From an uncultured Bacteroidia bacterium (GTDB lineage Bacteria > Bacteroidota > Bacteroidia > Bacteroidales > UBA932): a DNA stretch of 64,000 nt. A program made the translations under genes and the position numbers. The stretch covers positions 1-64,000 of the forward strand of contig CACYGW010000003.1 in NCBI GenBank assembly GCA_902774045.1. The letters are read 5' to 3'. Below the pieces are notes generated by a model, which was not told where the DNA came from, did not search any database, and worked only from the letters and a program-made list of their open reading frames with translations. Numbering within the stretch: position 1 is the stretch's first letter; every line of letters begins with the position of its first letter. Positions 45,234-53,232 of this stretch are shown here, one piece after another.

Positions 45234-46418
45234 ATGGAACAGGTGTCTTTCATAGATTTGCTAACCCTTCAAGGGCTTGTTGCGGGTGCAATCGAAGACG
45301 CTTTTCCCGGGAAGGTCTGGGTGAAGGCAGAGATAAGCAGCATCTCTGTAAAGAGCAACGGGCACTGTTATCTGGAACTGTCCCAAAGTGACGGTGAGTC
45401 CATCGTTGCAAAGGCCCGTGCAGTAATATGGCGCTCCCGTTACTTAGCCCTGGCAAAGGATTTCCGGGAAGCTACCGGCCGCAATCTTGAGGCCGGAATG
45501 GAGATTCTCTCCAAGGTAAGCATTTCTTACAGCGAGGTCTGGGGATTTCTTATCACCATAGAAGAAATCAACGCAGATTTTACTCTTGGCCAGAGCCAAA
45601 AGAAGCGTCTGCAGACAATAGAAAGACTGGAGCAGGAAGGGCTGATGGACCTTCAGAAAGAGCTTTGCCTGCCGCTGCTTCCATACCGCCTGGCGGTTAT
45701 TTCCGCAGCCACGGCGGCCGGTCTGGGAGATTTTATGCGCCACCTTGAGCAGAACGAGTACGGGTTCCGCTTCAGTGTGCATCTTCTGGAGGCCGCAATG
45801 CAGGGCGACGCCGCTCCTTCTTCCATAGCGGACGCTCTTAGCCTGGCCCAGATGGCGGCAGAGCCCTTTGACGCCGTGCTCATCCTGAGGGGCGGCGGCT
45901 CGGAGTTGGACCTGGCCTGTTTTGACGACTACTCCCTTGCCGCTGCCATTGCCCGCTGCACCATACCCGTATTTACGGCCATAGGCCACGAGAGAGATTA
46001 TCACGTGGCAGATATGGTAGCCAACACTTTTGTAAAAACCCCTACGGCCCTTGCAGACTTGTTCCTGGATTGCTATATATCAGAAGACCAGAGAATAAGC
46101 GCTGTAGAGACGGCGCTCCGCACTGCCTTCATTTCCAGGCTTTCCGCTATGGAACTACGCCTTCAGGCAGCCTGTGCAGCTGTTACCGTGGCAGCACAGG
46201 GTCGCCTGTCAAACGAGGAGGCAAGGCTTGCCCTTCTGGAGGTAAAGATAGCATCGGCAGACCCTGCTGAGGTCCTTTCCCGCGGATATTCCCTTGTGAC
46301 CGATGCCGCCGGAGTAAAGATGAACACGGTATCTTCCAGCAAGCCGGGAGACAAGATTAACGTATATCTTGGCGACGGCTCCCTTGGCTGCACGGTTGAT
46401 TCTGTTTTGGGTCGATAG
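45234..46418 (+). CDS. xseA: Exodeoxyribonuclease VII large subunit
   Basis: Catalytic subunit of exonuclease VII, which degrades single-stranded DNA to oligonucleotides in repair. The 394-residue protein has the N-terminal OB fold (KVWVKAEISSISVKSNGHCYLEL) and the core marks RLAVISAATAAGLGDF, DAVLILRGGGSELDLACFDDY and VFTAIGHERDYHVADMVAN, with KTPTALADL. The C-terminal LSRGYSLVTD is also typical. xseB follows 48 nt downstream. Confidence 0.96.
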   Translation: MEQVSFIDLLTLQGLVAGAIEDAFPGKVWVKAEISSISVKSNGHCYLELSQSDGESIVAKARAVIWRSRYLALAKDFREATGRNLEAGMEILSKVSISYSEVWGFLITIEEINADFTLGQSQKKRLQTIERLEQEGLMDLQKELCLPLLPYRLAVISAATAAGLGDFMRHLEQNEYGFRFSVHLLEAAMQGDAAPSSIADALSLAQMAAEPFDAVLILRGGGSELDLACFDDYSLAAAIARCTIPVFTAIGHERDYHVADMVANTFVKTPTALADLFLDCYISEDQRISAVETALRTAFISRLSAMELRLQAACAAVTVAAQGRLSNEEARLALLEVKIASADPAEVLSRGYSLVTDAAGVKMNTVSSSKPGDKINVYLGDGSLGCTVDSVLGR

Positions 46419-46443
46419 TGTAGGGCTTTTCGCAGAAAATTAT

Positions 46444-46451
46444 TATATTTG
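46444..46451 (+). promoter_or_regulatory. Possible -7 box for xseB-glgB
   Basis: TATATTTG fits TAnnTTTG and ends 15 nt before the xseB ATG. No -33 element is visible at the usual distance. It could let xseB and glgB be expressed apart from xseA. Confidence 0.38.
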
Positions 46452-46466
46452 AAAAATTTGAGTACG

Positions 46467-46664
46467 ATGGACGAAAAATTTGATTATGTGAAGGCTATGG
46501 CCCGTCTAGAAGAGATGGCCGCAGCCGCACAGGACCCTGCTACCCCGCTCGAGGACGTGGGTGCAATGGTCAAAGAATCCAAGGTGCTTGTCAAGCAGTG
46601 CCGCTCATATCTAAGAACCCTAAAAGAAACCATCGACTCGCAAGAAGATGATTTACGAAAATGA
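46467..46664 (+). CDS. xseB: Exodeoxyribonuclease VII small subunit
   Basis: A 65-residue helical hairpin protein that wraps the XseA subunit. FDYVKAMARLEEMAAAAQDP is followed by TPLEDVGAMVKESKVLVKQCRSYLRTLKETI, the XseB pattern. I use the ATG at 46467; an in-frame TTG at 46449 falls inside the -7 box. Its 3' end overlaps glgB by 17 nt. Confidence 0.92.
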   Translation: MDEKFDYVKAMARLEEMAAAAQDPATPLEDVGAMVKESKVLVKQCRSYLRTLKETIDSQEDDLRK

Positions 46665-48654
46665 TCCCTATCTGCTTCCGTTCAAGGAAGCAGTGAAAAC
46701 CAGGAAAAAACTTATTCTGGCTGCTCGCGATGCCTTCACCGGTTCTAAAAATGGTAAGGGAGGCAAGAAACTCAGCGACGTAATGAACAACCACCTCTAC
46801 TATGGTCTTCATAGAGAGCCTGGCGGGGACTGGGTGTTCCGCGAGTGGGCGCCCAATGCCAACAGGGTTTATCTTATCTGCGAAGGAAACAACTGGAAGA
46901 GGACGTCGGCCTACGAACTTAAGCCAGTGGGCGGCGGAACATGGGAGCTTAAGCTTCCGGGAATGTTCCTGCATCACGGAGAACTCTATAAACTCTTCAT
47001 CGAGTGGCCGGGCGGCGGTGGTGAAAGGCTCCCTGCCTATTGCACAAGGGCTGTGCAGGACCCGGAGAGCAAGGTTTTCTGCGCCCAGGTATGGGACCCT
47101 GCGCCCTATCAGTGGAATAACGGACGTCCCGGCAAGGTGGCCAACCCGCTAATTTACGAGTGCCACATTGGAATGAGCTCAGAGGAAGAAAAGGTTTCTA
47201 CCTTTGATGAGTTCCGCCTTAATGTGCTGCCGCACATTGCATCGCTGGGTTACAACACAATCCAGATTATGGCCCTTCAGGAGCATCCTTACTACGGCTC
47301 CTTCGGCTACCAGGTATCCAACTTCTACGCGCTTAGTTCCCGCTTCGGCACTCCGGAGGAGTTCAAGGCCCTGGTAGATGCCGCCCACGGTCTTGGGATA
47401 GCGGTAATAATGGACATAGTGCATTCCCACAGCGTAGATAACGAGGCCGAGGGCCTGAGTCTCTTTGACGGCCGTGAGGATATTTACTTCTACAAAGGGC
47501 CTCAGGGCCATCATCCCGCCTGGGGCTCCCGCTGCTTCGACTACGGCAAGAACGAGACAAAGTACTTCCTCCTAAGCAACTGCAAGTTCTGGATGGAAGA
47601 ATATATGCTGGACGGATTCAGGTTCGACGGGGTCACCTCCATGCTATATTGGGACCACGGCCTGGGCAAGGATTTCGGCGGCTACGAGCCTTATTTTGAC
47701 AAGGGCGTGGATGATAATGCCGTTACCTACCTGGCCCTTGCCAATATTCTCACCCACGAGATTGCCCCCGGAGCCATCACCATTGCAGAGGACGTGAGCG
47801 GAATGGCCGGTCTGGCCGCCCCCATAGAGGAGGGCGGGGTAGGTTTCGACTACCGTATGGCAATGGGAATCGCAGACCACTGGATTAAGTGGATAAAGGA
47901 GAAGTCCGACGAGCAGTGGAGCCCGGGTGAAATCTGGTACGAACTCACCAACAAGCGTGCAGACGAGAAGACTATCAGCTACGCAGAGTGCCATGATCAG
48001 GCTCTGGTTGGCGACAAGACCATAATTTTCAGACTCATAGACAAGGAGATGTATTTCTCCATGAACAAGGGTTCGCAGTCGCTGGAGGTAGAAAGGGGAG
48101 TGGCCCTACACAAGATGATACGTCTTGTTACCCTCACCACGTGCGGGGGTGGATACCTTACCTTTATGGGGAACGAGTTCGGGCATCCGGAATGGATAGA
48201 CTTCCCCCGCGAGGGTAATGCCTGGTCTTACAAGCACGCCCGCCGTCTGTGGTCGCTGAGCAGGCCGGATTATCTGCGGTACAAGTATTTGCTGGACTTT
48301 GACGGGGCTATGATAAAACTGGTAAGGGAGTCAGGCCTTCTGGAGGAAACTCCGGAACTGCTTAGGGCCGATGAGCAGAAGAATGTGCTTATCTATCGCC
48401 GCGGAGATTATATATTTGCCTACAACTTTAATCCTTCGGGTTCATTCTCGGACTATGGATTCCCCGCTCCCGGAGGGACCTGGGATGTAGTATTGTCTTC
48501 CGATGAGGAGCGGTTCGATGGTTTTGGACGCATAGTTCCCGGTGAGAGCCACGACTGCATTGCGGAAAAATCTCCTGATGCACATCCCGGAGCTGAGTGT
48601 ACGCTTAAGCTCTATTTACCAAGCCGATGCGCGATGGTTTTGAAAAAAAATTAG
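46648..48654 (+). CDS. glgB: Glycogen branching enzyme (GH13, eukaryote-like form)
   Basis: Creates alpha-1,6 branches in glycogen. The 668-residue protein has a CBM48 N-terminal domain (LYYGLHREPGGDWVFREWAP) and a GH13 barrel with nucleophile Asp327 in FRFDGVTS, acid/base Glu381 in IAEDVSGM and Asp450 in AECHDQAL. QIMALQEHPYYGSFGYQVSNFYA and GNEFGHPEWIDFPREGN resemble the eukaryotic GBE1 branch more than E. coli GlgB. It overlaps xseB, and the next gene has its own -7 box directly after this stop. Confidence 0.95.
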   Translation: MIYENDPYLLPFKEAVKTRKKLILAARDAFTGSKNGKGGKKLSDVMNNHLYYGLHREPGGDWVFREWAPNANRVYLICEGNNWKRTSAYELKPVGGGTWELKLPGMFLHHGELYKLFIEWPGGGGERLPAYCTRAVQDPESKVFCAQVWDPAPYQWNNGRPGKVANPLIYECHIGMSSEEEKVSTFDEFRLNVLPHIASLGYNTIQIMALQEHPYYGSFGYQVSNFYALSSRFGTPEEFKALVDAAHGLGIAVIMDIVHSHSVDNEAEGLSLFDGREDIYFYKGPQGHHPAWGSRCFDYGKNETKYFLLSNCKFWMEEYMLDGFRFDGVTSMLYWDHGLGKDFGGYEPYFDKGVDDNAVTYLALANILTHEIAPGAITIAEDVSGMAGLAAPIEEGGVGFDYRMAMGIADHWIKWIKEKSDEQWSPGEIWYELTNKRADEKTISYAECHDQALVGDKTIIFRLIDKEMYFSMNKGSQSLEVERGVALHKMIRLVTLTTCGGGYLTFMGNEFGHPEWIDFPREGNAWSYKHARRLWSLSRPDYLRYKYLLDFDGAMIKLVRESGLLEETPELLRADEQKNVLIYRRGDYIFAYNFNPSGSFSDYGFPAPGGTWDVVLSSDEERFDGFGRIVPGESHDCIAEKSPDAHPGAECTLKLYLPSRCAMVLKKN

Positions 48655-48662
48655 TACTTTTG
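48655..48662 (+). promoter_or_regulatory. -7 box of the glycogen operon
   Basis: TACTTTTG fits TAnnTTTG and begins at the base after the glgB stop. The debranching gene starts at 48699, 36 nt further on. No TTTG was found at the -33 spacing. Confidence 0.55.
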
Positions 48663-48698
48663 CAGGTTAAAATGAAATTCTTCAAATAGGGTACAAAT

Positions 48699-50636
48699 AT
48701 GGCATTCTTGAAATTTAACAAGCACGAATTGGTGAACCTGTCGTACTCGCTGCGAAAAGAGATTATCGCGGCCAATAAGTCAGGTGCAACTTGCAACACC
48801 AGCATCGTAACTTGCAACACCCGAAAGTATCACGGATTGCTGTCAGTGCCTATCGATAATTTCGGAGGGGGACAGTATCTGCTTCTTTCATCGGTAGACG
48901 AAACTTTGGTAGTGGGAGGAAAGCCGTTCAATTTGGGTATTCATTGTTACGGCGATGTTTACGACCCGCGCGGTCACAAGTACATCGTAGATTTTGGGGC
49001 AGACCCCATTCCGGAAATCACCTACAAAGTGGGTGAGATTATCTTTGCCAAGAGCATTGTGCTGTCTCCGGACAAAGACCAGGTCATTATTCGCTACGAG
49101 CTTAAGCGTTCTCCTTACGCAGTAGACTTGCAGCTCACTCCTTTCCTTGGCTTCCGTGCGCTTAACGAGCTTACTCACAAAAACTCGCAGGCCAATCTGG
49201 ACCACAAGGAGGTGCGCGGAGGAGTTGCCTTCAAAATGTACGAGGGTTTCCCGGAGCTTAATCTCCAGCTTAACTCGGACAAGGCAGAATTTGTTTCCAG
49301 GCCCTACTGGTACGAGGGTATAACCTATTCTGACGAGTACCGCCGTGGCTTCGACTGCCGTGAAGACCTGTTCGTTCCCGGACACTTTACGGTAAGAATC
49401 AATGAGGGTGACAGCATTTATCTTTCTGCAGGCGTTGCAGAGGTTGGTCCCAGGGCCATCCGCCGCAGCTTCGATGCCGCAGTAGAGAAGATTGACACGG
49501 TAGATAGCTTTCACGAGTCGCTGGTGCGTCAGGCAGACCTTCTTAAGCGTACGCGCAAAGGTCACAAGCAGATTACCGCTGGTTTCTCCTGGCTTTACAC
49601 AGGCCTGCTGCGCGAGACTCTCCAATCTCTTGCCGGCCTCACCCTTTATGCGAACGGCTCCAAGGAGGAGTTCGAGGAGATTCTGGACAATCTTATTGCA
49701 GACAACAAAGAGCGCCTTTATCACCGCACAACCCAGGTTGAGGCTCCGCTCCTTCTTGCAACAGCCCTTCAGGACTACATAGATTTTGGCGCCAAGCCCC
49801 GCCAGGTATGGCAGAAATACGGCACCGTAGTAAAGAATGTCATTGAAAGTTATTCCCCGGGAGTGCGTAAGGAAGTATCGCTCCAGCCAAACGGCCTGCT
49901 TTGGGCTCAGATGGACGGTGTGGCTCTTTCCTGGATGAATGCCTATATAAACGGCCGCCCTGTAACGGAGCGCGCCGGATATCAGGTAGAGACCAACGCC
50001 CTTTGGTACAATATGCTTTGTTTTGCCCTGGAGATGGAGATGAAGTACAAGTCTTCCAGAAGTGCCTTCGTCCTTAAGTGGTCTCCCGTAAGGGATGCAG
50101 CCGCAGAGGCCTATCAGCCTATGTTCTGGAACCCGAAGGCCGGCTATCTGGCAGACTACGTTAACAACGACGGACAGAATATGGACGTCCGCCCCAACCA
50201 GTTATATGCTCTCTGGGTGCAGTATCAGCCCGTAGACGACGAGGTGGCTGCATCGGTGATGAATGTTATCAAGAGCGAGCTTGAAACCCGCCGAGGAATA
50301 AGGACACTGTCGCCTCGGGATGTCAAATACCGTGGAGTGTACGAGGGTAGCCAGACAGACCGCGACCTCGCATATCACCAGGGTTGTACAAGGCCGTTCC
50401 TGCTGTATCCCTACATTTCCGTTTGCTTCCATATGATGGGTTCTTCATTCGTGAAGAGGGCCCAGTGGCTTTGCGAGGGCTTGTTCGAGGATCTTAATAT
50501 GCACGGCGTGGGAGCTTACTCTGAGCTTTACGACGGAGACCCGCCTCACGAGCCGCACGGAGCAATTTCTTCTGCCCTAAGTACATCTGCCCTTTTGGCA
50601 ATAGATTATTTGATTGATAAATTTAAGGAGGATTAA
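48699..50636 (+). CDS. Glycogen debranching enzyme (amylo-alpha-1,6-glucosidase, GH133-like)
   Basis: Hydrolyses alpha-1,6 branch points of glycogen. The 645-residue protein has the N-terminal GDE domain (SIVTCNTRKYHGLLSVPID) and a C-terminal (alpha/alpha)6 barrel with TAGFSWLYTGLLRET-like ITAGFSWLYTGLLRETL, GLLWAQMDG, RPNQLYALW, GVYEGSQTDRDLAYHQG and YSELYDGDPPHEPHGAISSA. This is the bacterial-archaeal type, shorter than the bifunctional eukaryotic enzyme. It leads the glycogen operon; the synthase gene starts 2 nt after its stop. Confidence 0.93.
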   Translation: MAFLKFNKHELVNLSYSLRKEIIAANKSGATCNTSIVTCNTRKYHGLLSVPIDNFGGGQYLLLSSVDETLVVGGKPFNLGIHCYGDVYDPRGHKYIVDFGADPIPEITYKVGEIIFAKSIVLSPDKDQVIIRYELKRSPYAVDLQLTPFLGFRALNELTHKNSQANLDHKEVRGGVAFKMYEGFPELNLQLNSDKAEFVSRPYWYEGITYSDEYRRGFDCREDLFVPGHFTVRINEGDSIYLSAGVAEVGPRAIRRSFDAAVEKIDTVDSFHESLVRQADLLKRTRKGHKQITAGFSWLYTGLLRETLQSLAGLTLYANGSKEEFEEILDNLIADNKERLYHRTTQVEAPLLLATALQDYIDFGAKPRQVWQKYGTVVKNVIESYSPGVRKEVSLQPNGLLWAQMDGVALSWMNAYINGRPVTERAGYQVETNALWYNMLCFALEMEMKYKSSRSAFVLKWSPVRDAAAEAYQPMFWNPKAGYLADYVNNDGQNMDVRPNQLYALWVQYQPVDDEVAASVMNVIKSELETRRGIRTLSPRDVKYRGVYEGSQTDRDLAYHQGCTRPFLLYPYISVCFHMMGSSFVKRAQWLCEGLFEDLNMHGVGAYSELYDGDPPHEPHGAISSALSTSALLAIDYLIDKFKED

Positions 50637-50638
50637 CT

Positions 50639-51928
50639 ATGCGGGTATTAATGTTTGGATGGGAGTTTCCTCCCCATATCGCAGGCGGCCTGGGAACTGC
50701 TTGCTATGGTATAGTAAAGGGGCTCGCCTATAACGGCGTTCAGACCATATTCGTTATGCCTTCCGCTTCCGGTGACGAGGACCAGAGCGCGGCCCGCATC
50801 ATCAATGCCAGCGACGTGGCCGTTGACCTGCGCCAGAAACTCACTGTGGATTTCGTAGACAAGGTGCAGTTTATCACCGTAGGTTCCAATATGGTTCCTT
50901 ACTGCGACCCTGACGACTTCGAGAATCTTGTAGAGGGCGAGCGGCGCCGCAGCGAGAACGAGTTCCGTATCAACTACGGCCAGAAGTACAAGTTCTCCGG
51001 CAAGTACGGAGCCAATCTTATGGAAGAAGTGGCCCGTTACGCGCTGGTAGGTGCAACCATCGCCCGTCAGCACAAGGATGAGTTTGATGTTATCCATGCT
51101 CACGACTGGCTTACCTATTATGCCGGTATGGCTGCCAAGCAGGTTACCGGAAAACCCCTGGTGATTCACGTGCACGCTACTTCGTTCGACCGCGGAAGCG
51201 CAGACAACATAGACACCCGCGTATTTGCCATAGAGCGTAACGGAATGGTGGCCGCAGACAGGGTTATTACCGTGAGCGACCTTACCCGTAATATCGTCAT
51301 AACAAAATATGGCATAGACCCGTCAAAGGTGGTTACCGTTCATAATGCCGTGGACTTCAGCGGCCGCGACGAGCTTGTGGTAGAGAGGGGAGTGAAGGAC
51401 AAAGTGGTTACTTTCCTTGGACGAATCACTTTCCAGAAAGGTCCGGAGTACTTCATAGAGGCTGCCGCCAAGGTGCTCAAGCGCACCCAGGGCGTACGCT
51501 TCGTGATGGCCGGCAGCGGCGATATGATGAACCGCGCTATCCGTCACGTGGCCAGGTTGGGCATCTCTGACCGTTTCCACTTTACCGGCTTCCTTCGCGG
51601 AGCGGACGTGCAGAAGATGTTCGCCCTTTCCGATGTTTACGTGATGCCTTCAGTATCGGAGCCCTTCGGAATCTCGCCTCTTGAGGCAATGCGTACCGGA
51701 GTACCTTCCGTAATCTCCAAGCAGAGCGGTGCCGCAGAGGTGCTTCGCTATGCCTTCAAGATAGATTTCTGGGATGTTGACGCTATGGCAGACGAGATTT
51801 ACGGTCTGCTTACCTATCCCGCCCTTGCAAAATTTGCCGCCAGGGAGGGCTACGACGAGGTTAACACCCTTAAATGGAATAATGCTGCTGCAAAAATGAA
51901 GCAGGTTTATGAATCAGTTGTAAAATAA
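50639..51928 (+). CDS. Glycogen synthase-like glycosyltransferase, GT4 type
   Basis: A 429-residue GT-B fold transferase. The N-terminus MRVLMFGWEFPPHIAGGLGTACYG holds the glycine loop seen in starch/glycogen synthases, DVIHAHDWLTYYAGM follows, and the donor-binding half has VTFLGRITFQKGPEYFIEA and the E-x7-E motif in SEPFGISPLEAMRTGVP. The donor is probably ADP- or UDP-glucose; related archaeal proteins make glycogen-like glucans. It is a second, unrelated synthase in the same operon as the GT3 domain at 53233. The GH57 gene follows by 11 nt. Confidence 0.88.
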   Translation: MRVLMFGWEFPPHIAGGLGTACYGIVKGLAYNGVQTIFVMPSASGDEDQSAARIINASDVAVDLRQKLTVDFVDKVQFITVGSNMVPYCDPDDFENLVEGERRRSENEFRINYGQKYKFSGKYGANLMEEVARYALVGATIARQHKDEFDVIHAHDWLTYYAGMAAKQVTGKPLVIHVHATSFDRGSADNIDTRVFAIERNGMVAADRVITVSDLTRNIVITKYGIDPSKVVTVHNAVDFSGRDELVVERGVKDKVVTFLGRITFQKGPEYFIEAAAKVLKRTQGVRFVMAGSGDMMNRAIRHVARLGISDRFHFTGFLRGADVQKMFALSDVYVMPSVSEPFGISPLEAMRTGVPSVISKQSGAAEVLRYAFKIDFWDVDAMADEIYGLLTYPALAKFAAREGYDEVNTLKWNNAAAKMKQVYESVVK

Positions 51929-51939
51929 AAAGATTAACT

Positions 51940-53226
51940 ATGGCAAAGAAACAGATATGTCTGTATTTTCAGGTTCATCAGCCTGCCAGACTAAGATTGT
52001 ACAGATTCTTTGATATTGGCAAAGATTCCCATTATTACGATGATTTCGCCAATCGTTCTATTGTACGCCGTCTCGCCCAGAGATGTTATCTTCCTACCAA
52101 TCAGCTTCTCCTGGATTTGATTAATGCCAATGGCGATTCTTTCAAGGTTAGCTTCTCCATCTCCGGCACGGCAATCGAGCTCTTTGAGAGATATGCTCCA
52201 GAGGTGCTTGACAGCTTCCGTGAGCTGGCCGCTACCGGCAAGGTAGAGTTCCTTTGCGAGACCTACTATCACTCCCTTGCTTCGCTTGGAAATCCCGCAG
52301 AGTTCGCTCTTCAGGTTAACAAGCACAAGGATGCCGTAAAACAGCACTTTGGAGTAGAGCCCGTTACCTTCCGTAACACGGAGCTCATCTATTCCGACGG
52401 CATTGGCGAGTACGTACACTCCCTTGGTTTCAAGACAATGCTTGCAGAGGGTGCAAAGAACGTAGTAGGCTGGCGCAGCCCTAACTTTGTTTACAGCAAC
52501 GCCCTGCAGCCCAAGCTTAAGGTCATCCTGAGGAACTACTCTCTTAGTGACGACATCGCAGTCCGCTTTGGCGACCGCAGCTGGGACGAGTGGCCCCTTT
52601 CCGCAGAAAAGTACCTTTCCTGGATTAAGGCTTCGGTAAAGGATGGCGGCAATGTGGTAGGCTTGTTTATGAATTACGAGACCTTTGGCGAGCGATTTGG
52701 AAGCGAAACCGGTATCTACGATTTCCTGAGGTCATTTGTAGGCGAGGTTATTGCCGATGGTGAATTTGAGTTCGGCACTCCCGCTTCTATCAGCCGTCTT
52801 AAGGCTGTGGCACCTCTTGAGGTTCCTGAGGTTACTTCCTGGGACGATGTAGAGAGCGACGTTACCTCCTGGCTTGGAAACGAACTGCAGCAGGATGCCT
52901 TCAATAAGGTTTATGATCTTTACGAGAAACTGGCCATACTCAACCAGCCTTCTATGTGGAACGACTTCGGCCATCTCCAGGAGAGCGATCACTTCTATTA
53001 TATGAGCACCAGGTTCTTCTCTGACGGAGGTTCGCATAAGGACGTTAATCCTTACGATACCCCTTACGAGGCCTTCATTAATTATATGAATGTGCTAGGT
53101 GACTTCAGCATCCGCGTAGATGACGCCCTGCTTACATTCACCCGCCCTGTAGAAAAAGAAAAAGCCGCCGCTGTTAAGAAGGTTGTGAAGAAATCGGCCA
53201 AAAAGGCTGCCGTGAAAAAGAAATAG
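51940..53226 (+). CDS. GH57 alpha-amylase homologue with a changed catalytic Asp and a basic tail
   Basis: A 428-residue GH57 protein: region 1 QVHQPARLRLY, region 2 EFLCETYYHS, the nucleophile Glu148 in RNTELIYSD. Region 4 reads MNYETFGE, where the proton-donor Asp of characterised GH57 enzymes (D-x-E-x-F-G) is Asn245, encoded by AAT at 52672-52674. The protein ends in a lysine-alanine tail of about 25 residues (KKVVKKSAKKAAVKKK). It lacks a signal peptide and is cytoplasmic. It may be inactive as a hydrolase and serve as a glucan-binding partner; that is inference. It sits 11 nt after the GT4 synthase and 6 nt before the fusion gene. Confidence 0.88.
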   Translation: MAKKQICLYFQVHQPARLRLYRFFDIGKDSHYYDDFANRSIVRRLAQRCYLPTNQLLLDLINANGDSFKVSFSISGTAIELFERYAPEVLDSFRELAATGKVEFLCETYYHSLASLGNPAEFALQVNKHKDAVKQHFGVEPVTFRNTELIYSDGIGEYVHSLGFKTMLAEGAKNVVGWRSPNFVYSNALQPKLKVILRNYSLSDDIAVRFGDRSWDEWPLSAEKYLSWIKASVKDGGNVVGLFMNYETFGERFGSETGIYDFLRSFVGEVIADGEFEFGTPASISRLKAVAPLEVPEVTSWDDVESDVTSWLGNELQQDAFNKVYDLYEKLAILNQPSMWNDFGHLQESDHFYYMSTRFFSDGGSHKDVNPYDTPYEAFINYMNVLGDFSIRVDDALLTFTRPVEKEKAAAVKKVVKKSAKKAAVKKK

Positions 53227-53232
53227 CGATTT

